Source: JAGZHZ01 sp963929865
GTDB taxonomy: Bacteria; Bacillota; Clostridia; Lachnospirales; Lachnospiraceae
Assembly: GCA_963929865.1 (NCBI GenBank)
Contig: CAWVKK010000080.1
Span: forward strand, 10,111 to 74,110
DNA: 64,000 nt
Direction of reading: 5' to 3'
Shown here: positions 17,590-27,058 of the stretch, in pieces
Position numbering within the stretch: the stretch's first letter is position 1
Layout of the letters: each line of letters opens with the position of its first letter
Notes under the pieces: model-generated
The model's input: the letters and a program-made list of their open reading frames with translations, nothing else
Told to the model about the DNA's origin: nothing
Databases searched by the model: none
Position numbers and translations under genes: made by a program

Positions 17590-19074
17590 CTATGCAATCC
17601 ACGGCGTTCCGAACATCTGCACCCAATACCAGGTTCCGTTTGCATACGCAAGACCGATTCCGGTATCCTTGTAGCTTGAAGTCAGAATATTCTGGCGATG
17701 TCCGCTCGAATTCATCCACATATTGACAATCTGTTCGACGTTTGGCAGAGCTGATCTGCCCTGCGCAATATTCTCTCCCGCCTGCGCATATGAATATCCG
17801 CTCTTGATTGCGGTAAAGCACATCTGACCGTTTGGTCTTGTGTGGTCAAACAGCGTTTTCAGCTCCGGCGCGCGGACCGCCGCTCCATTTAGGAGATATT
17901 TGTTCATTTTCAGCGGGGCGATTCCCCTTTTTTCTCTCTCGTCGTTGATCGCCGCGAGCATCTTATAGCAGTATGATTTTCCGTCCGCTCCGACATAGTC
18001 GCTCCCCAGAACCCGGTTTGTCGCCATGGATCCGTCTATCAGGAAATAGTACCGGTCTTCCCCGAGAACTACCCATCCCTTTGCCATGGCTCCTTTTGAA
18101 GTCAGATAATATTTCTTTCCGTTTCGCGTCATAAACCGGCTGACTGCCATAGTCCCGTCTGAGGCAAAATAATACGTGTTCCCTCCGTACGTCTGCCATC
18201 CCGTCAAGACGGCTGACTGCGAATTCAGCAGGTATTTCTTTCCGTTTAATGTCTTAAATCCGGCTCCGCTGACACGGACTCCGTCGCTTTGAAACAGATA
18301 TTTTTTCCCTGCGATCGCGGTGACGCCTTTTGCCGCCTTTCCTGTCCGCAGGAAGTAGAAGGTTTTGCCGTTGATTACCTTCCAGCGGCTTTTTAAAAGC
18401 GTATAATTCTGGCAGATATAATAGCGCTCTCCTTTATAGGAGCGCAGACCTCTTTCCGCCTGTCCCTTTGCGTTAAAATAATACGTGTTGGATCCGACTG
18501 TCTTTACGATATTTTTATAGCATCTTCCGTAAGAGGCAAAACAATACAGTTTGCCGTTGATGTTGTAGAGACCGCCCGTATACGCCTTTCCGTCGCTTCC
18601 CAGGTAATACGTTCCGCCGTTGTAATCCCAGAATGTATCGTGCTGCCGGTATCCCCTTTCGTTAAAGGCATAGTAGGCAGATCCGATCTTGACCACTTTG
18701 TTCACGATAGCGTCCCCTGTCTTTGAAAAATACAAGGTGTTGTTTCCAAGCTTCATAAAACGGCTTCTCACCATCGCGCCGTAGCGCTCGCTTCCCTCTC
18801 TCCGGAAATAGTAGGACTTTCCGTTGATTTTGGCATATCCGGTCACCATATGTCCGTTCTCGTCAAAATACCATGTCTCTGCTCCGACTGTCACAAACTG
18901 TTTTTTTACTTTGCGCCCGTTTTCCCAGTACACCGTATAACCGTTTTCTGTGCCAAAACCATTTTGAACCTGACTTACCTGTGCCGCCTCTGCCTTTTGC
19001 TGGCTTGGCAGGCATCCCGCCCCCGCCAGCAAAATTCCTGCCGTCAGCAATATCCGCCATACTTTTTTCTTCAT
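17590..19074 (-). CDS. Secreted choline-binding-repeat protein with CAP domain
   Basis: About 494 residues. A signal segment (1-25) ends in a Cys (AGAGC) and also has an AEAA signal-peptidase-like site, so it is either a lipoprotein or secreted. Residues about 45-365 hold some 14 cell-wall-binding repeats of the form NGKxYYFxxxGxxxxG, which bind choline or teichoic acids in this family. Residues about 375-494 are a CAP/SCP domain (DHTRPNGQMC, AGENIAQG, WMNSSGHRQNIL). The ATG at 19074 has a GAGG site eight bases upstream and lies 19 bases after the motor stator gene, so it is probably co-transcribed with the motor. CAP domains in bacteria have varied or unknown roles. Confidence 0.9.
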   Translation of the reverse strand: MKKKVWRILLTAGILLAGAGCLPSQQKAEAAQVSQVQNGFGTENGYTVYWENGRKVKKQFVTVGAETWYFDENGHMVTGYAKINGKSYYFRREGSERYGAMVRSRFMKLGNNTLYFSKTGDAIVNKVVKIGSAYYAFNERGYRQHDTFWDYNGGTYYLGSDGKAYTGGLYNINGKLYCFASYGRCYKNIVKTVGSNTYYFNAKGQAERGLRSYKGERYYICQNYTLLKSRWKVINGKTFYFLRTGKAAKGVTAIAGKKYLFQSDGVRVSGAGFKTLNGKKYLLNSQSAVLTGWQTYGGNTYYFASDGTMAVSRFMTRNGKKYYLTSKGAMAKGWVVLGEDRYYFLIDGSMATNRVLGSDYVGADGKSYCYKMLAAINDEREKRGIAPLKMNKYLLNGAAVRAPELKTLFDHTRPNGQMCFTAIKSGYSYAQAGENIAQGRSALPNVEQIVNMWMNSSGHRQNILTSSYKDTGIGLAYANGTWYWVQMFGTPWIA

Positions 19075-19093
19075 TTTCTCCGCCTCTTTTTCT

Positions 19094-20134
19094 CTACTCT
19101 TCTGATACAATTCTTAGCATTTCTGAAATCATTTCTTCGTCTTTCAGCCGGAATTTCACCTCCACACGCCTGGACGCTTCCATGTTGACGCTTCCGTCTT
19201 CGTTTAAAACCGGATCGCTCATTGAGTGACCGTTCACCGTCAGTTTTTCCTGAAGCAGCGCGATCTGTTCGCTGTCCAAAAATTCTTCGTCGATGGAGAG
19301 CAGATACTGTGCCACCGCAAGAGAACGCCTCTGGGAAAGCTCCAGGTTATAATCATAATCTCCGTGGGTATCGGTATAGCCGTCAATGATAATCTCAGCC
19401 ACATTGTCACGATATTTCTCACCCAGCAAAACCTGACAGTAGATCGGAAGAATCTGGCTTAAAACCTCTTCTCCTTCCTCCAGGAGCGCCGTATCGTCAT
19501 AGTCAAACATAACATTGGCGTCCAGCAGCAGCGCTCCGGTCTGTTCATCGATATCCACACTGATATTGTGACCCGTGAACTCGTTGCGCAGCTCCTCGAT
19601 GACTTCTGCCTTCACTCCGACAATTCTGTCGAGCTGTTCCTGTTTTTCCTGAACCTGCGCCGCCTGTTCCTCCAGGGCGCTTTGCTGCTCGGCAAGATCT
19701 GTCTTTTGCTGTGCAAGCTGTTCCTCCTGCTGGGCGAGCGTCGTGCGCTGGCTGGCAAGCTCCTGCTCCTGGCTCTCCAGCGTTGCCTGCTGAGTCGTAA
19801 TTTTTTCCTGCTGTTCCTCCAGCGTCGCCTGCTGGGCAGCCAGTTTTTCCGCCTGCTCATCCAGCAGCTGCTGCTGGGCGCTGAGCTGTTCCTCCTGATC
19901 CTGCAAAAGCGTCTGCTGTTCTTCCACGGTCGTTCTCTGCTCATCGAGCTGGCTCGTATACTGCGCCTGCATCGCCGCTCTTTCTTCCTGCTCCGCAAGC
20001 TTTTCATCGTAGCTTTTCTGTGCCTGGAATAAGGATACGCACATAATCAGAACAAACAGCATTAAAAGCCCGGCCATCATATCGGAATAGGAACGCCACA
20101 CATTAAAACCGCTTGATTCTTTCCGCTTTGACAT
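19094..20134 (-). CDS. MotB/OmpA-type stator protein, ZorB-like
   Basis: A 346-residue inner-membrane stator. One membrane helix spans residues 18-37 and contains Asp18 in YSDMMAGLLML, at the place of the proton-accepting Asp of MotB. Residues about 40-178 are a near-perfect heptad coiled coil rich in Gln, Glu and Leu. Residues 195-335 form an OmpA-like peptidoglycan-binding domain (IDGYTDTHGDYDYN, LSQRRSLAVAQYLL, ASRRVEVKF). It starts 23 bases after the MotA/ExbB-like gene. The pair matches ZorAB architecture, but chemotaxis or flagellar genes are absent. Ion species and function are unknown. Confidence 0.85.
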   Translation of the reverse strand: MSKRKESSGFNVWRSYSDMMAGLLMLFVLIMCVSLFQAQKSYDEKLAEQEERAAMQAQYTSQLDEQRTTVEEQQTLLQDQEEQLSAQQQLLDEQAEKLAAQQATLEEQQEKITTQQATLESQEQELASQRTTLAQQEEQLAQQKTDLAEQQSALEEQAAQVQEKQEQLDRIVGVKAEVIEELRNEFTGHNISVDIDEQTGALLLDANVMFDYDDTALLEEGEEVLSQILPIYCQVLLGEKYRDNVAEIIIDGYTDTHGDYDYNLELSQRRSLAVAQYLLSIDEEFLDSEQIALLQEKLTVNGHSMSDPVLNEDGSVNMEASRRVEVKFRLKDEEMISEMLRIVSEE

Positions 20135-20157
20135 ACCACCATTCCTTTCTGCTTTTT

Positions 20158-21939
20158 CTATTTGTCATGAGATTTAAAAAGAGAAAATTTTCCGCTCTTT
20201 TGAAGCGTTCTTGTAAATTCTCTCATGATGCTGTTTAAATTGCCCAGCAATTCTCTCTGTCTCTCTCCTTCTTCTTCCAGCACTTCTTCCAGATGTCTGA
20301 TCGCCTCCAGATTTCCCTTATCAGTCTGCTCTTTTGCCGCAGCCGTCTCTTTGTGAAGCTGGACATGTTCTCCCGCTCCGGAGACTTCGATCTGGCTGAG
20401 CAGGTCCTCCATGTTTCTCAGAACGGTAAAGATCATATTCTGAGCGTCCACGAATTCTCCGACTCTCTGGTTATAATTCTGTATCAGCTTCTCGTTCGCC
20501 TTGTACAGCTCTTTAAACACCTCATATACCTTTCCTTCTCTGTCCACAAACTCCTCTTTTAAAGCTTCCAGACTTCCAAGCAGATCTTTTTGGGACTCTT
20601 CATATCCCTTTAGCAGATCCACGTTTGTCTTTCCGACTTCCTCAATCTCCCCAAAGGCTTTTGCGGCAGCGTCGAGATATTTCTGCATGGTCTGATTGCA
20701 CGCTACCCAGAATTTCGCAGATTTTTCTTCCGCCTCCTGCATATAGGCGACAGTATGCTGGCAGCTCTGCGTCTGGATTCTTGCAAGCTCTTCGTTTTTC
20801 TGCATGGTTTCATTGAATCCCTGCGTATACTGTTTTTGAATCTCTGCCATCTCTTTGACAATCTGTCTCATGGAATGGTCTTCCTTTAAGAACGCATTGT
20901 TCAGCTCTACACTCAGCTGCTGAAACAGCTTTTCCGTGTACATGACATTTCTCTTCTGGGAGCCTGCCATCTCCTCCACAGCTGCGTTAAATCCGGAAAA
21001 TTCCACATGAAACGATTCCCGCAGCTGCTTTAGGAATTTGTCTACCATCTCATTGATGACGTCTTCCTGGCTTCTCGCAACGGTTGAGAGCATCACGTCC
21101 AGAGACTTGTTCATTTTCTGAAATGCCGGAGTAATTGTTGTCTCAAAACTTTTTACCAGCTGCTGGGAAAATTCCTGCGCCATATTCTGAAGCATTTTTG
21201 TCTGTTCCTGCTGATAGGCCACCAGCGCGTTTCTTGACTCTGCCTCCGCCGAGGGCGCAACCTGTCTGTGGAACATATCCAGAAAGTCCTGCAGAGCGTG
21301 CATCAGCTTCGAATATTCCGTCTTCATGCAGTACGAGTAGGCAAGTGAAAGCGACAGTCCATAGATGGAAGTCAGAAACGCCACCTTGATTCCGTCGACC
21401 AGCGATACTACAGAAGACGTCATGGTGTCATAGTTCAGGGGTTCAAAATCGCGCAGTCCCCATACGAGTCCCACAAAAGTTCCCAAAATTCCCATGCTTG
21501 TCAGAATGTCCGGAACCATCTCCAGCATTCTCTTTTTCGCCATCTCATCGATCTCATCTGCATTGATGTAGTCTTCCACATCGCACAGCCCCACTTTGCT
21601 TCGATACCAGTCGTGCAGGAATTTTTCCATTTTTTCCTTCAGTCCCCTGTAGGAAAAAATTCTTCCAAGGCTCTGAAACCGGTTTTTCTTTTCTTCCTGG
21701 TTTTCTTCCTTGACCTGTTCAAGCTTTTCCGCCGCCGTGCTGAGAGAAGCGCTTATTTTTCCCATGCGTATCAGTCCCCCGGCTACGGCCGCAATACAGA
21801 TCACAATCATGACTCCCAAAAATGAGACGTTATATGCCATTGTGGAGACGGAGGCGTCCGTACTGACGGCAGCCGTCAGGACAATGCACATTCCCACAAC
21901 GCCTGCGAACAGCGCTCCGCCAAACACTCTATTCCCCAT
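20158..21939 (-). CDS. MotA/TolQ/ExbB-type channel with long coiled-coil tail, ZorA-like
   Basis: A 593-residue membrane protein. Predicted helices lie at about 6-26, 38-58, 143-161 and 177-203; the last two carry ILGTFVGLVWGL (Thr154) and DGIKVAFLTSIYGL (Thr190), as in ExbB/MotA pore helices. Residues 210-593 are a long cytoplasmic helical tail with coiled-coil character, the hallmark that separates ZorA from flagellar MotA. It is followed by the stator gene and preceded by mtaD after 35 bases without a terminator. It could also be a motor with a housekeeping cell-envelope role. Confidence 0.85.
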   Translation of the reverse strand: MGNRVFGGALFAGVVGMCIVLTAAVSTDASVSTMAYNVSFLGVMIVICIAAVAGGLIRMGKISASLSTAAEKLEQVKEENQEEKKNRFQSLGRIFSYRGLKEKMEKFLHDWYRSKVGLCDVEDYINADEIDEMAKKRMLEMVPDILTSMGILGTFVGLVWGLRDFEPLNYDTMTSSVVSLVDGIKVAFLTSIYGLSLSLAYSYCMKTEYSKLMHALQDFLDMFHRQVAPSAEAESRNALVAYQQEQTKMLQNMAQEFSQQLVKSFETTITPAFQKMNKSLDVMLSTVARSQEDVINEMVDKFLKQLRESFHVEFSGFNAAVEEMAGSQKRNVMYTEKLFQQLSVELNNAFLKEDHSMRQIVKEMAEIQKQYTQGFNETMQKNEELARIQTQSCQHTVAYMQEAEEKSAKFWVACNQTMQKYLDAAAKAFGEIEEVGKTNVDLLKGYEESQKDLLGSLEALKEEFVDREGKVYEVFKELYKANEKLIQNYNQRVGEFVDAQNMIFTVLRNMEDLLSQIEVSGAGEHVQLHKETAAAKEQTDKGNLEAIRHLEEVLEEEGERQRELLGNLNSIMREFTRTLQKSGKFSLFKSHDK

Positions 21940-21974
21940 ATTATCACTCCTCTGTCTATTTGATCTTTTTTTGT

Positions 21975-23249
21975 TCAGCGCTCCTTACATCTTTTGGCAA
22001 TCTGATTCGCCTTCTCATAAATTTTTTCCGGATCCTCGCCGACAAAAAACTCTCCGTTCTGATACAGAATCGTTCCGTTTACCATCGTCATCGCAACGTT
22101 TTGTTTGCTTCCGCTGTACACGATATTTTTTGATATGTTGTGGATCGGCTGCATGTTAGGCTGGTGCAGATCAATCAAGATCAGATCCGCAAGCTTTCCC
22201 TGCTCGATCGTGTCGCAGTCGAAAAGGCGCATCGCCTTCGCGCTGCCTGCCGTGGCCATAAACAGAACCTGATCGGCGTCGACGCTTGAGGCGTCTCTCT
22301 CCCTTAATTTTGCCAGTCCTGTCGTCAAAAACATCTCCCGGAACATATCCAGACAGTTATTGCTTGCCGGACCGTCCGTTCCGATTCCGATATTGATTCC
22401 CATCTCCATCATTTCTCTGATCGGCGCGATTCCGCTTGCAAGCTTTGTGTTGGATCCGGGGTTTGTCACAACGGACATTCCTCTTTTGCGGAAGATGTTC
22501 ATATCCTCCTCGTTGACCCATACGCAGTGATATCCTCCGCCTCCGTATTCAAACATCCCAAGGCTGTCCAGATAGACTGCCGGGGTCGTGCCGTGCCGCT
22601 CTATGCACCCTTTCGTCTCTTCTTCTGTCTCCGCCATATGGGTATACACAGGAGCCTTGCTCTGCTGCGCAAGCGCTGCCAGCTCTTTGAGCAGTTCTTC
22701 CGACGTCGTGTATTCTGCGTGGAAGCCCAGCTCAAACCGGATCAGCTCATGAAAATGGTTATACTTTTCATACCACCGCTCCAGTTCCTGAACCGACTGT
22801 GAGAAGTTATTCACTCCTCCGACCATGACGGTCCGGAATCCCATATCCACAGACGCCTGCGCGATGGTGTCCGGCGTCAGATACATGTCAAAATTCGATG
22901 TAATGCCGCTCGTCAGATATTCCAGGATGGCAAGCTTTGACAGCTCATAGACATCATCCGGCGTCAGCTTTGCCTCCATCGGAAACACCTGCCTGTTCAG
23001 CCAGTCCAAAAGAGGAAGGTCGTCCGCATAGGAGCGCAGAAACGTCATCGCAGAATGCGTATGCGCGTTTTTAAATCCGGGCATCAGCAGATTCCCTTTT
23101 CCGTCTATCTCCCGGTCAAAGGCTTCTGTTTTTTCCTTTGGGTTTCCCACATAGGAAATCCGATTGCCTTCTACCCAGACTTCCCCTTCCAGGATCTCAA
23201 ACTTGGGACCTTTCGTCAAAATCTTAATGTTATAGAAACGTGTCTTCAT
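21975..23249 (-). CDS. mtaD: 5-methylthioadenosine / S-adenosylhomocysteine deaminase
   Basis: An amidohydrolase that removes the amino group from adenine in MTA or SAH (MTA to MTI) in this family; 424 residues. Metal-site motifs are NAHTHSAM, THMAETEEE, the His in GYHCVWV and GTDGPASNN. I chose the ATG at 23249, which gives the family N-terminus MKTRFYNIKILT; an ATG at 23318 overlapping the permease stop is the alternative. It is the last gene after nupNOPQ and suits a purine and methylthioadenosine salvage role. Confidence 0.88.
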   Translation of the reverse strand: MKTRFYNIKILTKGPKFEILEGEVWVEGNRISYVGNPKEKTEAFDREIDGKGNLLMPGFKNAHTHSAMTFLRSYADDLPLLDWLNRQVFPMEAKLTPDDVYELSKLAILEYLTSGITSNFDMYLTPDTIAQASVDMGFRTVMVGGVNNFSQSVQELERWYEKYNHFHELIRFELGFHAEYTTSEELLKELAALAQQSKAPVYTHMAETEEETKGCIERHGTTPAVYLDSLGMFEYGGGGYHCVWVNEEDMNIFRKRGMSVVTNPGSNTKLASGIAPIREMMEMGINIGIGTDGPASNNCLDMFREMFLTTGLAKLRERDASSVDADQVLFMATAGSAKAMRLFDCDTIEQGKLADLILIDLHQPNMQPIHNISKNIVYSGSKQNVAMTMVNGTILYQNGEFFVGEDPEKIYEKANQIAKRCKER

Positions 23250-23314
23250 CGTCTGCCTGATTCCTCCTAATCGTCTATCGTTCACGCCAGGGTTGGTCTG
23301 TCTTGACCCTGCCG

Positions 23315-24274
23315 TCATCGTTTGCCTTTGTCGTAGATTTCTCCCAGCGCTCTCGGAGCCTGATTATGCTTTGAGAAGAAAATCAGCAGCAGCAGCGTCA
23401 TCACATAGGGAAGCGTCATCACAAGATCCGAATAGCTGCTCGGCATTTCCAGCTGTTTTACGAGGAAATATCCGCCTGATCTTGCAAAACCGAAAATCAG
23501 GACCGCCCCGAGCGTAGGAAGAATTTTCCAGTTTCCAAAAATCATCGCCGCAATTGCCAGGTATCCGTATCCGACATAGATGCTTGAGGAAAAGTTTGCT
23601 GAAATCGAATACGCAAAACAGATTCCTGCCAGTCCGGAAAGCGCGCCGGAGATCATCACTGCAACGAGGCGGACCCTTCCTACATTGATTCCGGCTGCGT
23701 CGACTGCGTGAGGATTGTCGCCGCACGCTCTTAAGTGCAGTCCGAAGCGGGTCTGGTACATGACATACCACGCGATAAACGCCACCACAATGATGATAAA
23801 TTCAAACGGATAAATCTGCTGAAAAATTCCTCCTATCACCGGAATTTCCGACAGTCCCGGAATGGTGATCCGTTTGGAGACTCCCAGGACGAATCTGTCA
23901 GAGGTTGCCCCGAACACGCCCTTGTTGATTGCCTTTGTCAGGAAAGCAGTCAGAGCCATTCCCAAAATATTGATCACAACGCCGCTGATTACCTGGTTCG
24001 CCTTAAATTTAATGCACAGCAGCGCATGGAGCAGCGCATACACCATGCCGCCCAGCATTGCGAAGAGCAGCGCTACATAGAAGGGAATCTGCGAGCTGTT
24101 TCCAACCCACTGCATCATAAAAATAGCCGCCAGCGCTCCCGTGAAGGCCCCGACTCCCTGCAGACCTTCCAGGGCCAGATTGGTGATGCCGCTTCTCTCT
24201 GAATAGATGCCTCCAATTGCCATGATAAACAGCGGCAGTGCAAAAGAAAGACCGTCAATAAAAATCGTATTCAT
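23315..24274 (-). CDS. nupQ: Nucleoside ABC transporter permease NupQ-like
   Basis: A 319-residue permease of the BPD_transp_2 family, with many hydrophobic segments and the motif YSERSGITNLALEG near the N-terminus, typical of simple-sugar and nucleoside importers. Its ATG directly follows the stop of the other permease, so the two probably form the membrane dimer of one importer. Confidence 0.92.
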   Translation of the reverse strand: MNTIFIDGLSFALPLFIMAIGGIYSERSGITNLALEGLQGVGAFTGALAAIFMMQWVGNSSQIPFYVALLFAMLGGMVYALLHALLCIKFKANQVISGVVINILGMALTAFLTKAINKGVFGATSDRFVLGVSKRITIPGLSEIPVIGGIFQQIYPFEFIIIVVAFIAWYVMYQTRFGLHLRACGDNPHAVDAAGINVGRVRLVAVMISGALSGLAGICFAYSISANFSSSIYVGYGYLAIAAMIFGNWKILPTLGAVLIFGFARSGGYFLVKQLEMPSSYSDLVMTLPYVMTLLLLIFFSKHNQAPRALGEIYDKGKR

Positions 24275-25369
24275 TTATTTGTCCTCCTTTCTGCGTTTTG
24301 CTACGTAGCGGATGTAAGCCCCGCACGCGCTGAACAGCAGGATAATTCCTGTGATTACCGATACGATTTCCGACTCCACGCCGGATGTGGAACTCATGTA
24401 CGTGCTTCCCTTGCTGATCAGCGTGATCATAAAGGAAGACAGCAGAATCCCAAGCGGATTGCTGTTTCCCAAGAGAGAAACCGCAATCGAATCAAATCCC
24501 ATGCTCGGCAGAACGCCCGGCTGGATCGATCCGTAATATCCCATATAATACGTAATTCCGGCAAGACCTGCAAGACCTCCTGAGATGACCATCGAAAGCA
24601 CCATGGTTTTTCCCACTTTAATTCCCGCATATTTTGCAGCCGTTGTGCTCGCTCCCACCGTTTTAATCTCGTATCCGACTGTCGTCTTTTTAATCAGAAA
24701 ATAGATCAGCACCGCCACGATCACCGCGATGGGAAAAGCAAGCGGCAGATCAATCTTTAAATTTCCGATCTCTGTGTTCATCATCGACCAGCGCGATTCC
24801 TGGCTGACCGTCTGGGACTGTCTGGAGATCGGGTTGACATACTGCGTCTTGATGAAAAAACTGATGATGTACTGCGCGATATAGTTGATCATAATGGAGG
24901 AGACGACTTCATTGATATTGAACTTATATTTCAAAAATCCAATGATTCCGCCGACAACTGCTCCCACTGCGATACCGATCACAAGCGCCAGAGGCTTTGC
25001 GATTCCTGCTCCCAGACTGCTGTAGCCCACCACCACAGTCGTTATAAATCCTGCCGTCAGCATCTGACCGGAAACGCCGATATTAAACAGACCTGCCTTA
25101 AATGCAACCGCAACCGCAAGAGCTGCGAAAATCATCGGGGTCAGGGCGTTTAAAAAGCTGGTGAAATCGGTGAGCATACTTTTAAATCCCGCGTAGGACG
25201 GCTTCGGCAGCAGCCCGCATCCCTGCAGCAGATTCATATACGCGGTAAGCGGATTGTATCCTAAAAAGAGCATAATCACCGCGCCGACGAGTAATCCGAT
25301 CAGAACTGCAAACAGAGGAACGACAATCGGAGCAGTTTTGTCATTGCTCAATAAATTATTTTTCTTCAT
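24275..25369 (-). CDS. nupP: Nucleoside ABC transporter permease NupP-like
   Basis: A 364-residue permease of the BPD_transp_2 family with about ten hydrophobic segments and FKAGLFNIGVSGQM, the usual signature. It overlaps the end of the ATPase gene by 14 bases, indicating tight coupling. Confidence 0.92.
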   Translation of the reverse strand: MKKNNLLSNDKTAPIVVPLFAVLIGLLVGAVIMLFLGYNPLTAYMNLLQGCGLLPKPSYAGFKSMLTDFTSFLNALTPMIFAALAVAVAFKAGLFNIGVSGQMLTAGFITTVVVGYSSLGAGIAKPLALVIGIAVGAVVGGIIGFLKYKFNINEVVSSIMINYIAQYIISFFIKTQYVNPISRQSQTVSQESRWSMMNTEIGNLKIDLPLAFPIAVIVAVLIYFLIKKTTVGYEIKTVGASTTAAKYAGIKVGKTMVLSMVISGGLAGLAGITYYMGYYGSIQPGVLPSMGFDSIAVSLLGNSNPLGILLSSFMITLISKGSTYMSSTSGVESEIVSVITGIILLFSACGAYIRYVAKRRKEDK

Positions 25370-26900
25370 GCTGTTTTACCCCCATCATAAATTCTCCGAC
25401 TTCATTCGTCGTCAGAGATTTTGCGTCTGCAATCTTTTGAATCTCTCCGTTATAAATAACGGCAATCGTATCTGCACAGTTCATGATTTCATCTAATTCC
25501 AGAGAAATCAAAAGGATTGCTTTTCCTTTATCTCTTTCTTCTATCATTTGTTTATGGATCTTTTCAATTGCTCCGATATCAAGTCCGCGTGTCGGCTGTA
25601 CAAAAATCAGCAGCGGAAAGTCCATCTCCGTCTCGCGTGCGATAATTGCCTTCTGCTGATTTCCGCCGCTCATCGAACGCACAATCGTTTTATTTCCCTG
25701 TCCGCTTCGCACATCATATTTTTCAATTAATTTTTCGCTGTACTTTGAAAATTCGTCCTGTCTTAGAATTCCTTTTTTTGAAAACGGCTCCTGGAAATAA
25801 TTTTTTAAGACCATATTGTCCTCTAAAGTAAAATCCAGAACCAGACCGTATCTCTGTCTGTCTTCCGGTATATACGCAATTCCCTCCAGTGTCCTCTTTC
25901 GGATACTTTCATGGGTAATTTCTTTTCCATTTAACAAAATCCGACCGCTCGACGCTGGGAGGAGTCCTACAATGGCATCCGCAATCTCTACCTGCCCGTT
26001 TCCGGATACTCCGGCGATCGCCAAAATTTCTCCCGCACGAATTGAAAAAGAGACATTTTTTACAACCTGAAAATGGTTTTCATTTTCCACACAAAGATTT
26101 TCCACCTGCAGCACCGTCTCTTTAAAATCCGGCTCTTTCTTTTCCACTTCAAAGGTCACTTCCCGTCCGACCATCAAGTTTGCCATCTGCTTTGTGGAAG
26201 TCGTCTTCACATCCAGAACATCGATCAGCTTTCCTCTGCACAAAATCGCGCAGCGGTCCGCCACTTTTTTGATCTCTTCCAGTTTATGCGTGATTAGAAT
26301 AATCGTTTTTCCGTTGTCTCTGAGTCCTCTGATAATTTCCAGCAGAAATTCAATCTCCTGCGGCGTAAGGACAGCTGTGGGCTCGTCAAAGATCAAAATC
26401 TCCGCTTCCCGGTACAGCATTTTTAAAATTTCTACGCGCTGCTGGATTGAGACGTTGATCTCGCTGATTTTTTTCGTCGGATCTACTTCCAGCCCATATT
26501 TTCTGGAAAGCTCCGCAATTTTTTGGTTGGCTCCTTTTCGGTCGACATAGGGAAGCACCCCTAAAAATTTTTTCTGGGGTTCGATTCCCATAATAATATT
26601 TTCTGCAATCGTATAATCCTGCACCAGTTTAAAATGCTGATGCACCATTCCAATACTCAGTTTTGTAGCATATGTCGGAGAGGAAATCCGTTCCTTTTTT
26701 CCATGAATATAAATTTCACCCTCATCCGGTTCATACATACCGAAGAGCATACTCATCAAAGTCGATTTGCCTGCTCCGTTTTCCCCTAAAAGCGCATAGA
26801 TCTCTCCTTTTTTTATCTGAATCGACACATCGCTGTTTGCGACAATTCCGGGGAAACGCTTGGTGATATGCCTCATCTCCACAATATATTCTTCCTGCAT
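25356..26900 (-). CDS. nupO: Nucleoside ABC transporter ATPase NupO-like
   Basis: A 514-residue cytoplasmic ATPase with two fused nucleotide-binding domains. The first has GENGAGKST and a degenerate signature VSIQQRVEIL before LIFDEPTAVL; the second has the altered P-loop GVSGNGQVE and the signature MSGGNQQKA. This two-domain form is standard for ribose and purine-nucleoside importers. It lies 158 bases after nupN, with a terminator-like hairpin between. Confidence 0.95.
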   Translation of the reverse strand: MQEEYIVEMRHITKRFPGIVANSDVSIQIKKGEIYALLGENGAGKSTLMSMLFGMYEPDEGEIYIHGKKERISSPTYATKLSIGMVHQHFKLVQDYTIAENIIMGIEPQKKFLGVLPYVDRKGANQKIAELSRKYGLEVDPTKKISEINVSIQQRVEILKMLYREAEILIFDEPTAVLTPQEIEFLLEIIRGLRDNGKTIILITHKLEEIKKVADRCAILCRGKLIDVLDVKTTSTKQMANLMVGREVTFEVEKKEPDFKETVLQVENLCVENENHFQVVKNVSFSIRAGEILAIAGVSGNGQVEIADAIVGLLPASSGRILLNGKEITHESIRKRTLEGIAYIPEDRQRYGLVLDFTLEDNMVLKNYFQEPFSKKGILRQDEFSKYSEKLIEKYDVRSGQGNKTIVRSMSGGNQQKAIIARETEMDFPLLIFVQPTRGLDIGAIEKIHKQMIEERDKGKAILLISLELDEIMNCADTIAVIYNGEIQKIADAKSLTTNEVGEFMMGVKQHEEK

Positions 26901-26984
26901 ATCTTCTCTCCTTATTTTCCTGATACTTGTTTCTCAGCGCAGGTTTTTCTCTTATCTTTTTTTCAGACCGTCCATTTTTATGAA

Positions 26985-27048
26985 GTGAAAAGAAAGGGCT
27001 GTCACAAAACAAGCCAAACTGCAATTTCTTTGTTTTGAGACAGCCCTT
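26985..27048 (-). terminator. Intercistronic terminator between nupN and nupO
   Basis: Arms 26994-27012 and 27030-27048 pair over 19 bp with one mismatch and are followed on the minus strand by TTTCTTTTC. Partial read-through would give more binding protein than ATPase, as is common for ABC importers. Confidence 0.8.
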
Positions 27049-27058
27049 ATTCTCTGTA

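Noticed and set aside
17590..21939. Complete Zorya defence system
   Set aside because: No ZorC, ZorD helicase or ZorE nuclease gene is present within the window; only the motor pair resembles Zorya.
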